Source: Salinimicrobium sediminis (GTDB lineage: Bacteria; Bacteroidota; Bacteroidia; Flavobacteriales; Flavobacteriaceae). Taken from it: 64,000 nucleotides of DNA. The stretch spans positions 1,488,001-1,552,000 of the forward strand of contig NZ_OCMF01000001.1 in assembly GCF_900215295.1 (NCBI RefSeq), in the 5' to 3' direction. Positions 33,501 through 42,200 of this stretch are shown one piece after another; the first letter of the stretch is position 1; each line of letters begins with the position of its first letter. Made by a program: the position numbers and the translations under genes. A model generated the notes under the pieces. The model did no database searches. It worked only from the letters and a program-made list of their open reading frames with translations, and was not told the DNA's origin.

Positions 33501-33704
33501 TTGTTTTAGCGGCCGATCTTTTTCTTTGATCTCATTAAGAGCATACTTTATTGTTTCCGCTAGATAAAGACTTAAATACAGCGAAGCTTCTTCTTTGTCC
33601 AAAGTCGTTTCGCTAATGTGAAATTTTTCAGAATCAACGGATTCCAATTTATTGGCGACCAGTTTGTTTATTAGCTGTTCGTAGAGTCCTGTTTCGAGGT
33701 TCAT
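30558..33704 (-). CDS. PLD-SF2 helicase-DUF3427 protein
   Basis: The 1048-residue multidomain protein has an N-terminal helical part and a phospholipase-D-like nuclease domain with HAKAYLFLRNSG and GYIGSSNLSRSAL (about 220-245). An SF2 helicase follows, with Walker A VAATGTGKTVISA (about 345), DEVHHI (about 445), GLTATPER, and C-terminal motifs VDIFNEGVDIPNID and QQLGRGLRL. The rest is a long DUF3427-type C-terminal region. This is the order of the known DUF3427 helicase family. The gene overlaps the NUDIX gene by 4 bases (ATGA). One PLD HxK motif is visible, so nuclease activity may need dimerisation. Probably a DNA translocase/nuclease of a defence module. Confidence 0.9.
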   Translation of the reverse strand: MNLETGLYEQLINKLVANKLESVDSEKFHISETTLDKEEASLYLSLYLAETIKYALNEIKEKDRPLKQIELSNKIIQLLVSELGNVELSENLLESEGRILQAVFSKLNFPFSSLEARLKEITPYTRMSQSELFTGNNVGISLESELRKEILSADEIYWLVSFIKYSGIRIFKKELEEFTSSGKSLKIITTSYMGATDVKAIEYLSSLPNTEIKVSYNSEHERLHAKAYLFLRNSGFHTGYIGSSNLSRSALTNGLEWNLKVTTQEISHIIDKFQKTFETYWEDPEFEQYQKGRDREKLSKALKRQSSYGSHQITTFFDLKPYPYQEEILSKLQSEREVHNRNKNLLVAATGTGKTVISAFDFRRFYLENPNANFLFVAHRKEILQQAQITFQHVLRDSNFGELWVDGNEPERYTQLFASVQTLNNRLKTINLRLDFYDYIIVDEVHHIKADSYRPILKRFEPKILLGLTATPERMDGGDIAEDFHNKIAAEIRLPEALNRKLLSPFQYFALSDAIDLSTVNWRNGKYEIKELTKLYTENDRRVSDIIRNCEEYLTDVHDVQAIGFCVSQEHARYMAEKFTIAKLKANYLVSSNSSEREFLRNQLLKKEINYLFVVDIFNEGVDIPNIDTVLFLRPTESLTVFLQQLGRGLRLAENKDCLTVLDFVGNARPEYDFEHKFRALVGKTHTSIIKEIEDEFPHLPLGCSIVLEKKAKEVILRNIREATEFRRPQLLTKIQQFKHHSTLPLTLNNFLEFHHLEIRQIYRKGSWKRLCADAKVITDFEEPQEKELTTCMQKKLIQCNSLSYLQFIQKITSENTNLDLLTQEEEKMLLMLHYDVWQEAGPKLDFSNLKDSMALLRKNKVMLQELQEFVEHQIEKIEFVEKDIRLGFPFPLKLHSRYNREEILAAIEMSTFSKKSSNREGSAFNKKLNVEALFVTLKKTEKEYSPTTMYEDYAVNKTLFHWQSQNSISPNSPKGESYIQHKTIGKKILLFVREQNVDEYGFTMSYTFLGETEFIKSKGAKPMSVEWKLLEPMPSYILKESQKLAIG

Positions 33705-34192
33705 TGGCTACTTTGAATATAATTTTGAACAATAGGAATGTCGGCATCTGCCCAATCGTACCGTGACAAATCAGTGGGAGATGCCCATTCAACCTTTAAA
33801 TGTTCTTTTAAATCAATTTCAAATGTTTGTAGGGAACAGCGAAATGGAATTAGTTTAATTACTTTATTATTTGGATAGGAGTGAGTACTAAAAGGTAAAC
33901 GTTCAATTACTTTTATTTCAACACCTAATTCTTCTTTTATTTCTCTTTTTAAACAGGTTTCTAAATCTTCATCTTTTTCAACCTTTCCTCCAGGAAATTC
34001 CCACTTAAGTGGGAGGTTCATCTTTTCACTTCTTTGTGCACAGAGAATTTTTCCATCGAGTTCTATTATGCCACAAGTTACTAGGATCACCCTCTTGAAT
34101 AGTTGTTTCAATAAAAGTAAGAAAATCCTTAAGAAGTATATGACGGGAAATTTCAAACCATCAGAAAAGGAAGTGGTGATTTTAATTTCCAC
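33701..34192 (-). CDS. NUDIX hydrolase (MutT/8-oxo-dGTPase-like)
   Basis: A MutT-type protein with the complete NUDIX box GGKVEKDEDLETCLKREI-KEELG (residues about 69-91), preceded by VTCGIIELDGKILCAQRSEK. As drawn it is 163 residues. The first 34, with a hydrophobic stretch VIYFLRIFLLLL, are not typical, and a GTG start at 34090 would give a normal 129-residue enzyme. It opens the cassette and overlaps the helicase by 4 bases. Hydrolysis of a modified or signalling nucleotide in the defence pathway is conceivable, whereas simple nucleotide-pool cleaning is the family default. Confidence 0.85.
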   Translation of the reverse strand: MEIKITTSFSDGLKFPVIYFLRIFLLLLKQLFKRVILVTCGIIELDGKILCAQRSEKMNLPLKWEFPGGKVEKDEDLETCLKREIKEELGVEIKVIERLPFSTHSYPNNKVIKLIPFRCSLQTFEIDLKEHLKVEWASPTDLSRYDWADADIPIVQNYIQSSQ

Positions 34193-34496
34193 ACCTCTTT
34201 CTAATCACCTTCCGCAGCAACACTTCGCAAAATTTAAATTTTGAAACTTTTAGGGGGACAGGAAGAATTACCAGTTCAGGCTCAAAGAGAACTGCAGGAC
34301 TAAACCTCCTATGCCAAACTATTTGAAACTACCGGAGAATGGTAAAGTGTGGAGATTCCGCTGGATCAAATGAAACCTGTCTACCGCGGCCGGGATCTGG
34401 ACATGCCCACTTTCTCTGCCAATGCCATTCAGGAAATCAGGTTCCTTATAGACAGCAAAAAGCAAAGGGATTTTGAACTATAGAACAACTAAAAAA
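34193..34496 (+). pseudogene. Decayed CIA30-family gene fragment at the cassette edge
   Basis: From about 34239 to 34483 the sequence reads, with gaps, like the C-terminal half of the intact CIA30 gene at 35631-36164. VEIPLDQMKPVYRGRDLDMP and NAIQEIRFLIDSKK match VEMPLHEMRPVYRGRSLELP and DTIQEVRFLIGNKK. A TAA interrupts it where the functional copy has Gln after Trp (GDWQ). The N-terminal half is missing and is replaced by the NUDIX gene promoter region. So this is a truncated duplicate, cut when the cassette arrived or when flanking DNA was lost. Confidence 0.8.
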
Positions 34497-34535
34497 ACCA
34501 CAGATCACAAAAAAATCTGTGTATCTGTGGCTTTT
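34497..34535 (-). terminator. Terminator of the SDR gene
   Basis: On the minus strand the arms GCCACAGAT and ATCTGTGG are followed by a run of T. It lies 48 bases after the SDR stop codon. Confidence 0.65.
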
Positions 34536-34582
34536 CAATGACTATTGATCAATTAGCAATGATCACTAAATATGGAATATTT

Positions 34583-35317
34583 TTAAGCTTTCCCTGTAGG
34601 TTTGATGAGCAGCTCGTTCACGTTGACACTGTCCGGTTGGGAGATCGCGTAGAAGACGGCATCGGCGATATTTTCGGGTTCCAGGTGTGGTTCATTCTCA
34701 TAGCTGTAATCCTTATCCTTTAGCAATTCCTGGTCGGTAATATCATCCCGCAGATTTGTGGCTACGGTTCCGGGTTCAATGGAGGTGACCCTGATGTTGA
34801 ATTCCGGAGAGAGTTCCATGCGCATTGCCCTGGAAAGTTCAATGATGGCAGCCTTGGAAGCTCCGTATACTGCCCCGCCTTTAAAGATCTCCTTTCCGTC
34901 TACCGAGGCGATGTTTACGATATGCCCGCTCTTTCGCACCTTCATTGGCGGCAGGGCCTCATGTATACAGCGCAGCGTCCCTTTTACATTCACCTCGATG
35001 GTTTGCAGCCATTCCTCCAGGTGCCGGTTCTTGAGGTAGGTGAGCGGCATGACTCCGGCACAATTCACCAGGATATCGATCTGGCCCATTTCCCTGTGAA
35101 TATCTTCAAATGCACCCTGCACGCTTTCGGTATCGGTCACATCCATACTCACCACCAGGCTTTCGTGCTTCAGCTCCCCGGCAGTTTCCTGAAGCTTGTG
35201 AATGTTACGACTGGCCAGCGCGACTTTACATCCGGCTTCAGAAAGTTTTATTGCGATCGCTCTTCCTATACCGCCGCTTGCCCCGGTCACTACTGCTACT
35301 TTATCTTTTAGTTCCAT
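34583..35317 (-). CDS. SDR-family NAD(P)-dependent oxidoreductase
   Basis: The 244-residue classical short-chain dehydrogenase has the cofactor motif TGASGGIG (about 11-18), NNAG replaced by NCAG (VNCAGVMPL), the catalytic Ser in NIASVDG, and YGASKAA with Tyr and Lys. The Arg of SRNIHK after the second strand suggests NADP. I chose the ATG at 35317 (MELKDKVAVVTG), since an earlier in-frame ATG would add nine atypical residues. The substrate is not deducible. Many close relatives are annotated as clavaldehyde or serine dehydrogenase-like. Confidence 0.88.
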   Translation of the reverse strand: MELKDKVAVVTGASGGIGRAIAIKLSEAGCKVALASRNIHKLQETAGELKHESLVVSMDVTDTESVQGAFEDIHREMGQIDILVNCAGVMPLTYLKNRHLEEWLQTIEVNVKGTLRCIHEALPPMKVRKSGHIVNIASVDGKEIFKGGAVYGASKAAIIELSRAMRMELSPEFNIRVTSIEPGTVATNLRDDITDQELLKDKDYSYENEPHLEPENIADAVFYAISQPDSVNVNELLIKPTGKA

Positions 35318-35449
35318 AATATTATCGCTTTCTCTTAATATCAATATATTATTGCTGAAGCTGAGTTAAAAGAGTTTCAAATAACAGGAATTTAACGGTG
35401 TGGAAGAATCAATGTTCAATGATCAATTACCGATTAACAATTAACGAGT

Positions 35450-35480
35450 GGTCAGTGTTCGGTGTTCAGTGATCAAAAGA
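35450..35480. repeat. Simple GTGGTCAGTGTTCGG repeat
   Basis: The imperfect repeat (GTGGTCAGTGTTCGGTGTTCAG) belongs to the word family seen at 21838 and 28735, inside the 313-base divergent region between the SDR and CIA30 genes. Nothing else is supported there. Confidence 0.5.
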
Positions 35481-35630
35481 TTGAAGAATTTGATGATTTG
35501 AAATTGAGAAGAATGCTTCGCGAATAGCCAATAGCCAACAGCTCAAAATAGAACTCAAAGCTTTAAAAAGAAAAGCTGAAGAAAAAAATCTATTTCCAAT
35601 GAACCATAATATACTTATCTTATAAAGAAA

Positions 35631-36164
35631 ATGCTACATAGCCGTTTCCTTTTAATTTTAATAGCCCTGATTATGAATGATCTTACTGTTTTTGATTTTA
35701 GTGCCACCAAAGACTGGTCGGGTTGGCGGGTAGAGAATGACGTAGTAATGGGAGGGAATTCGTCCAGTAAGTTAGAGCGCAGTGGCGAGGGGAATGCTGT
35801 TTTTACCGGCAGGGTCTCCCTTGAAAACAACGGCGGCTTCGCCTCCCTGCAATATCATTTTCCCCCGAAGGATATTGAAGGTTATAAAAAAGCCCTCCTT
35901 TACCTGAAAGGGGACGGAAAGACCTGGCAATTCAGGATAAAATCCCGCCTGGAAGACAAAGCATCCTACATATATGAATTCACTACTACCGGAGACTGGC
36001 AAACCGTCGAAATGCCGCTACACGAAATGAGACCGGTATACCGCGGCCGCAGCCTTGAGCTGCCAAATTTTTCTTCAGATACCATACAGGAAGTTCGGTT
36101 CCTGATCGGTAATAAAAAGGAGCAGGATTTTCGGCTGGAAATAGACAGGATCATGCTACAATGA
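35631..36164 (+). CDS. CIA30-family protein
   Basis: The 177-residue protein matches the complex I intermediate-associated protein 30 fold. After a short hydrophobic N-terminus come DFSATKDWSGWRVENDVVMG and GNSSSKLERSG, then VSLENNGGFASLQY, LYLKGDGKTWQFRIKSR and VEMPLHEMRPVYRGRSLELP. The VMGG-S motif and the galactose-binding-like beta sandwich are characteristic. Bacterial members are secreted or cytoplasmic proteins of unclear role. The N-terminal stretch MLHSRFLLILIALIM may act as a weak signal. Position 34239-34483 holds a decayed copy. Confidence 0.85.
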   Translation: MLHSRFLLILIALIMNDLTVFDFSATKDWSGWRVENDVVMGGNSSSKLERSGEGNAVFTGRVSLENNGGFASLQYHFPPKDIEGYKKALLYLKGDGKTWQFRIKSRLEDKASYIYEFTTTGDWQTVEMPLHEMRPVYRGRSLELPNFSSDTIQEVRFLIGNKKEQDFRLEIDRIMLQ

Positions 36165-36333
36165 TCAATTAACAAGCACTAAATTCCAAATTCCAAATTT
36201 TTTTAGTGGGTAGAGAGCGGAGGCAGGTAACCAAGCTATTTATTTAATTCTTTGTTAAACTCTCGCGATCCTGATAAAAGTCATCCTTTTAAGTGTCAGT
36301 AATTCAGAGATTTAGATTCTTAAAATTGAATGT

Positions 36334-36839
36334 ATGATCTGGCTTCTCATTATTTTAGGACTGTTGCTGACTTTCCTGATCTTTCTATTGCTCACACCGC
36401 TCATTCTTGTGATCGATACCGAAAAAGCAGAGTATTCCCTCACTTATAGAGGAGTGGGAGGTGTAAACCTCATTCCCGATGCAGAGGAACTGGTCTTTTT
36501 GAGGTACAGAATTTTTTTTTTGAAGGTAATTTTTATCCCCTTAGAGCAAAAAGATCTGTAAAAAAGAAAGAGAAGCCCGGGAAGAAGAGAAAGGAAGGAG
36601 GAATAAAAATGAGTCGGATGCCTGAGAGGATGTTTAACGTGTTGCGGTCTTTTAGGGTGAGGGAGCTGAGGTGGGAACTTGACACAGGAAATTACCTGCA
36701 TAATGCACTGCTTTACCCCATCTTTTATCTTTTAAACCTCCAGGATGCTTCGACAGGTATAAATTTTTTAGGTAGAAACGGGATTCGCATTAGAGTAGGA
36801 AACAGGTTAATGAGGATGCTGTTTGCCTTTTTCAAATAA
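36334..36839 (+). pseudogene. DUF2953-like gene, frameshifted at a poly-T tract
   Basis: Two frames form one protein. The first part (36334-36561, MIWLLIILGLLLTFLIFLLL) has a TM segment and leads to LVFLRYRIFF. The second part, in another frame, reads NFYPLRAKRSVKKKEKPGKK, then MSRMPERMFNVLRSFRVREL and RWELDTGNY. They join at a run of ten T (36512-36521), where an eleventh T would give one continuous frame of about 168 residues. The layout (TM helix, YPL, Lys-rich linker, DTGNY core) matches the Bacteroidota DUF2953-like proteins usually placed before a GerW/YtfJ gene, as here. It may be a true frameshift, a slippage site or a sequencing error. Confidence 0.75.
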
Positions 36840-36858
36840 TCTTTTAAAATGACTAATC

Positions 36859-37224
36859 ATGGAACTGAGATTTGAAGAATTACTGGACAGAATTACCGAT
36901 TTTATGAGATCGGAGGCGAAAACTGAAACTGTCATTGGACAACAGTTTAAACTGGGAGAATTTACCTGCGTCCCCGTTATTAAGGTGGGGATGGGTTTTG
37001 GTTCCGGTGGCGGTGAGGGAGAGGATCCCAAAAAAGGCAAAGGACAGGGGGGCGGCGCCGGCGCCGGAGTGAACATTCAGCCAATAGGCTTCCTGGTAAC
37101 TAAAGAGGATGAGATCTCCTTTTTAGGAACAGGTGCAAAGACCGGCCTGGCTGCTGTTTTTGAAAAGGTGCCCGATCTTATTGAAAAACTCTCTGAAAAA
37201 GCCAATAAAAAAGAGAAGCTTTGA
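36859..37224 (+). CDS. GerW/YtfJ-family protein
   Basis: The 121-residue protein starts MELRFEELLDRITDFMRSEA and contains VIGQQFKLGEFTCVPVIKVG. A Gly-rich region follows (GFGSGGGEGEDPKKGKGQGG), then NIQPIGFLVTKEDEISFLG. These are the hallmarks of the GerW (YtfJ) family, named in sporulating Firmicutes but widespread elsewhere. In this organism it has nothing to do with spores. It lies 19 bases after the frameshifted DUF2953-like gene, which is its usual partner. Confidence 0.88.
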   Translation: MELRFEELLDRITDFMRSEAKTETVIGQQFKLGEFTCVPVIKVGMGFGSGGGEGEDPKKGKGQGGGAGAGVNIQPIGFLVTKEDEISFLGTGAKTGLAAVFEKVPDLIEKLSEKANKKEKL

Positions 37225-37416
37225 TGTGATGTGGATCGCCCATGTGGGATTGAGGAAGTTATTGTACATTACCCTCTTGTCCTCACTTTGATGGTTCTTC
37301 ATGGTGTCTGGGGAAACAGCTTCAAAAGCGTTTCTTATAACCTGCTTATTCCCAGTCACTAAAAATTTCTCTTTCATTTTAACGCTCTTTCAGCAGGAGG
37401 GAATCTCTTATTTTTA

Positions 37417-37424
37417 TAATTTTG
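37417..37424 (+). promoter_or_regulatory. -7 box of dinB
   Basis: TAATTTTG matches TAnnTTTG, 32 bases before the ATG, and overlaps the first of two GGAAA-n-CC palindromes. Confidence 0.5.
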
Positions 37425-37453
37425 GAAATATTCCAATTAATAGGAAAATATCC
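37422..37453. promoter_or_regulatory. Candidate operator pair upstream of dinB
   Basis: TTGGAAATATTCCAA (37422-37436) and a second copy GGAAAATATCC (37443-37453) stand 19 bases apart, one over the -7 box and one just before the ATG. Two near-palindromes at a damage-polymerase promoter suggest a repressor site of the S24/LexA-like kind. The regulator is not in view. Confidence 0.45.
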
Positions 37454-37456
37454 AAA

Positions 37457-38677
37457 ATGGAGAAGACAAAAGCTATTTTACACCTCGACCTGGATACCTT
37501 TTTTGTATCTGTAGAGCGCAAGCTTCATCCGGAACTCAATAACCGGCCGGTGCTGGTTGGAGGGCTGGGGGATCGCGGGGTGGTAGCGGCATGTAGTTAT
37601 GAGACCCGCCGCTATGGCGTACATTCGGGGATGGCGATGAAGGTGGCCCGGCAGCTTTGTCCGGCGGCTACGGTGATCAAGGGAGAGACTGTCACCTATA
37701 GCAAATATTCCAACGAGGTCACCGAGATCATTAAGAGCAAAGTGCCGGCTTTTGAAAAAGCCAGTATCGACGAATTCTACGCCGACCTTACCGGGATGGA
37801 TAAGTTCTTTGGCACCTACCGCTTTGCCAGTGAGCTGCGGCAGGAGATCATCCGCGAAAGCGGCCTTCCTATTTCCTTCGGACTTTCCCGAAACAAGGTG
37901 GTGTCAAAAATAGCCACGGGCGAGGCTAAACCCAATAATCAGCTGCTCATAGAAAGCGGGAATGAAAGGAATTTTTTAGCACCCCTGTCTGTGCGGAAGA
38001 TTCCCATGATAGGAGCTAAGACCTTTCAGACGCTGCTGGGGCTGGGGGTGAGGGAGATCAAAACCATCCAGGAGATGCCGGTGGAGATGATGGAAAGCGT
38101 CCTGGGCAAGAACGGGCGCACCATCTGGAAACGCGCGCATGGAATAGATGATATTCCTATCATTCCGTTTCACGAGCGCAAATCCATCTCTGCCGAACGT
38201 ACCTTTCACCGGGATACCATCGATATGGTGCAGCTCAACGCCACGCTTACCGCCATGACCGAGAGTCTGGCGTACCAGCTGCGGCGGGGGAATAAACTCA
38301 CCTCGAATGTGAGTGTGAAGATCAGGTATTCAGATTTTAATACCTACACCAAACAGGCCAGCATTCCCTACACCAGCGCCGACCATATTTTGATCCCGAA
38401 GATCGAAGAGCTCTTCCGGCAGCTGTACAACCGGCGGTTGCTGATAAGGCTCGTGGGAGTGAAGTTCAGCGGACTTGTAGGGGGGCATTACCAGATCAAT
38501 TTGTTTGATGACAGCCAGGAGATGCTGGACCTGTACAATTCCATCGACCGCATTCGCAACCGGTTTGGGGAAGACAGCGTGATGCGGGCATCAACCATTG
38601 GCGGCACCAGCATAGGCGGAAGGGCAAATTCTTTCGACGGCGCCCCACCTATGTTGTATGCGCACAGGCAGAGTTAG
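37457..38677 (+). CDS. dinB: DNA polymerase IV (Y family)
   Basis: I chose the ATG at 37457 (MEKTKAILHLDLDTFFVSVE), giving 406 residues. The long in-frame extension upstream overlaps the promoter and has no family match. The Y-family signature LDLDTFFVSVERKLHPELNN with the catalytic Asp and Glu is present, as are RRYGVHSGMAM, the SIDEFYADLTG catalytic pair and the LSRNKVVSKIATG thumb. It copies damaged DNA with low fidelity. A short DnaE gene follows in the same direction. Together they form a translesion set comparable to Bacteroidota dinB-dnaE cassettes. Confidence 0.93.
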   Translation: MEKTKAILHLDLDTFFVSVERKLHPELNNRPVLVGGLGDRGVVAACSYETRRYGVHSGMAMKVARQLCPAATVIKGETVTYSKYSNEVTEIIKSKVPAFEKASIDEFYADLTGMDKFFGTYRFASELRQEIIRESGLPISFGLSRNKVVSKIATGEAKPNNQLLIESGNERNFLAPLSVRKIPMIGAKTFQTLLGLGVREIKTIQEMPVEMMESVLGKNGRTIWKRAHGIDDIPIIPFHERKSISAERTFHRDTIDMVQLNATLTAMTESLAYQLRRGNKLTSNVSVKIRYSDFNTYTKQASIPYTSADHILIPKIEELFRQLYNRRLLIRLVGVKFSGLVGGHYQINLFDDSQEMLDLYNSIDRIRNRFGEDSVMRASTIGGTSIGGRANSFDGAPPMLYAHRQS

Positions 38678-39236
38678 CCTCCTGCGGAGGCTATTCAAGG
38701 TTCAAAATTCAAGATTCAAAATTGGGTTATATGAATGATAAATTATAGTAAGAATAGGATGGAAATTTCCTTTTACGCAGAATAAGGAGCAAAACTTCGA
38801 AATTCAGGAGCACCGATTTTTATCGGGGCTCCGCGAAGTTTTGTGACTGGTTTTTCTCCTGCGGAAGCAGGAGGGAAAATTCCTCGGAAAAGGTGTCCTT
38901 TTCTTTGCTTCGTTTCTTTTGGACAAGCAAAAGAAATGAAGGGCAAGTAAAAAATAACATGGACTTATAACCAGAGGATCCAGGGAGATCCGGAATAAAC
39001 CCGGTATTGATTTCCGTGGCCTCTGCGCGAAAATTCTCGTGCTGTTTTTTTCACGCAAAGAGCGCAAAGAAAAATTCGCAGAGAACGCAAAGAGCGAATG
39101 GTTAAAAGTCAACAGCCAACAGTCAAAAGCTCAAAAAACATAACTCATAACTCTAAACTCATAACTTAAAAAAGTCCTGGCTCTTGGTTCTTGTAGCGCA
39201 GCGGTCTTGCCTCTTGACCTCAAAATATGATAAGAA
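38678..39236. other. Long intergenic region between dinB and dnaE
   Basis: No gene was found in 559 bases. It contains a small hairpin at 38676-38692 (AGCCTCC / GGAGGCT), a large imperfect hairpin at 38790-38843 and a hairpin CTCCTGCGGAAGCAGGAG at 38852-38869. A pair of direct words CGCAAAGAGCGCAAAGA / CGCAAAGAGCG lies near 39053-39090. A stretch near 38905-38940 (TTCTTTTGGACAAGCAAAAG) recurs in Bacteroidota genomes as decayed repeat DNA. Confidence 0.5.
38790..38843. repeat. Large imperfect inverted repeat
   Basis: CAAAACTTCG and GAGCACCGAT pair with ATCGGGGCTC and CGAAGTTTTG, with an 8-10-base bulge on one side. The stem has about 20 pairs. No T-tract follows, so it is more like an RNA structure or mobile palindrome than a terminator. 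Confidence 0.55.
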
Positions 39237-42200
39237 ATGTATTTAAACAACCACACATATTACTCCCTTCGCTACGGCACTTTTCCGGAGAAGGAATTGT
39301 GTGATCTGGCAGAAGAGAATAAGGCGACGGCGGTGGCGGTGACCGATATTAACAACACCTCGGCCTGCCTCAGCTTTTTGAAGACTGCTCAAAAATATGA
39401 TTTTAAAGCCCTTATCGGGATCGATTTTCGCAATGGTGTGCAGCAGCAGTACGTGGGCCTGGCGCGGAACAATAATGGTTTTAAGCAGCTCAACGATCAC
39501 CTCTCGGCGCACCTGCATGTGGAGAAAGAATTCGCTGCAGCTGCTCCGCCGCTGGAAGATTGCTGGTTTATTTATCCGCTGGAGCAGGTGATAAGGTGTC
39601 AAAAATGGCATTTTAGAGAGGATGAGTTCATAGGAGTTTCGGTGGAAAGCCTGCGCAAGCTGAAATTTTCAAAATACCTGCAGCTAAAGCACAAACTGGT
39701 GCTGCTGCAAACCGTAACTTTTAGAAATAAGCGGGATTATAACGCCCATCGCCTGCTGCGGGCGATCGATAAGAATATTCTGTTGAGTCAGCTGCCCGAA
39801 AACGAGCAGGGTGCTCCCTCTCATAAAATGCTGCCTCAAAACACCCTTTTTGAAGCCTTTGCAGATTATCCTTTTATCCCGCAGAACACGCAGCGCCTCA
39901 TCGATGGCTGCGAGCTGAACTTTGGCTTTGACAGCGCCCGGCAAAACCGGAATCTGCAGATCTTCAGCAGCAGCAAAGAGGAAGATGCAGAGATCCTGAA
40001 GGAGTTGTGCTACAAGAACCTGCCGCGCCGCTACCCCCATGCCACACCCGAAACCTATGCACGGGTAGAGAAGGAGCTGCAGGCTATTATTAGTCTGGGT
40101 TTTGTGAGTTATTTCCTGATCAACCACGATATCATTTCCTATGCAAAATCGAAGAATTATCCATTCATAGGGCGGGGGAGCGGAGCGAATTCGGTAGTGG
40201 CCTATATCATTGGGATCACCAATGTGGATCCCATTGAGCTCAACCTGTACTTTGAGCGCTTTATCAACGCCCACCGCCACTCACCGCCCGACTTTGATAT
40301 TGACTTCTCCTGGAAGGACCGGCAGGATGTGACCGATTATATTTTTAGGAGGTATGAACACACTGCCTTGCTGGCGACCTATGTCACTTTTAAGCGGCGG
40401 GCGGTGATTCGGGAGCTGGGGAAGGTATTTGGTTTACCCAAGGCAGAGATCGACAAACTGTCTTCGGGATATTTTGATCCCAAAAGCCTGGATGAGATGG
40501 AGCAGCTGGTGTTTCGGTACAGCGGGCTCATCGCCGGCTTCCCCAATTACCTGAGCGTACATTCCGGCGGAATTGCCATTTTACAGGAGCCCATTCACCA
40601 ATATGCCGGTACCTTTTTGCCGCCTAAAGGTTTTGCGACCATTCAGCTGGATATGAATATTGCCGAAGATGTAGGCATCTTCAAATTTGATATCCTCGCC
40701 CAGCGCGGATTATCCAAGATCACCGATGCCATTGAGATCATTAAGGAGAATCAGCCCGAAGCGGAAATTGAAGACATGGAGAATATTTCCGCTTTTAAAA
40801 ATGATCCTAATATCAATCATTTGTTACGCACCGGCGACTGCATGGGGGTGTTCTATGTGGAATCGCCTGCCATGCGCGGACTTTTTCAGAAATTACAAAC
40901 CGATGATTACCTGGGGCTGGTGGCGGCGAGCTCTATTATTCGACCCGGAGTTTCCAATGGTGGCATGAAAGAAGAATACATCAAACGTCACCGCGATCCC
41001 GAAAGAAGAAAACAGGCGCATCCCGTGCTGGCGAAGATCCTGGACGAAACCTACGGCATTATGGTGTACCAGGAAGATGTGCTTAAGATCGCCCACTATT
41101 TCGCAGGACTCTCCCTTGAGGAAGCCGATATCCTGCGCCGGGGCATGAGCGGCAAGAAGCGAAATGAGGTAGACTTTCGGCGGCTGGAGGATAAATTTAG
41201 AAATAACTGCCGGGAAAAAGGTTATTCAGAAAGCCTTATTGAAGAGGTGTGGACCCAGATCATGTCTTTTGCAGGCTATGCCTTTCCGAAGGGACATTCG
41301 GCCTCCTATGCGGTGGAGAGCTATCAAAGCCTTTACCTTAAATATTATTTTCCGCTGGAATTTATGGTGGCCTGCCTCAACAACGGCGGCGGGTTCTATG
41401 ATGTGGAAACCTATATTCAGGAGATCCGGAAATGCGGCGGAAGGGTGCATGCGCCCTGTATCAACAAAAGCGACCACCATACGGTGATCTGCGGAAAGGA
41501 TATTTACCTGGGGCTGGGCTATATCAAGGAGCTGGAGATAAAAGTGGTGCAGCGCATTTTAGAGGATCGAAATTTCTTCGGAAGCTTTAGATCCTTTGAT
41601 GATTTTATTGACCGGGTGCCCATTTCCATTGAGCAGCTGAGTATCCTGCTGAAGATCGATGCCTTCAGATTTACCGGGGTGGATAAACATCACCTGCTGT
41701 GGAAGGCCTATTTTAAACTGAATAAAGGAAAGACCGCTACCGGGCAGGCGTTGCTGTTTAAACCGCCCCACCGGGATTTTGACCTGCCAGAACTGTCACA
41801 TTCTTTTCTTATTGATGCTTATGATCAAATGGAACTCCTGGGCTTCTCCCTGCATGACCATTTTAAGCTCCTCAAGCCGGAATGCTTCCACAACCTGATG
41901 CGTCCCGGCGTGGTCAAAGCCAAAGACCTGCAGCAGTACCTGGGGCAACAGATCGAGATCTACGGACATTTGATCACTGCCAAACGTACCCCTACAGTGA
42001 ACCGGCAGTACATGTGTTTTGGCACTTTCTACGACCGGGACGGGGATATTTTCGATGTGGTGCAGTTTCCCAGGGCTGCAGAGCGATTTCCGCTGCACAG
42101 CAAAGGGATCTATTTATGTAAGGGAAAGGTGATGGAGGAACTGGGATATATTTATATCACGATAGACTGGATGGAGCGGCAGGAGACCATAGGAGATCCG

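Noticed and set aside
36859-37224. Sporulation function suggested by the GerW family name
   Set aside because: No other sporulation gene is present and the phylum does not sporulate. The family is wider than its name.
37301-37456. Longer N-terminus of DNA polymerase IV
   Set aside because: It crosses the promoter and operator-like sites and does not belong to the Y-family fold.
39243-42121. Opposite-strand open frames of up to about 200 codons inside dnaE
   Set aside because: They are shadows of a long GC-biased coding region. The + strand has a complete polymerase.
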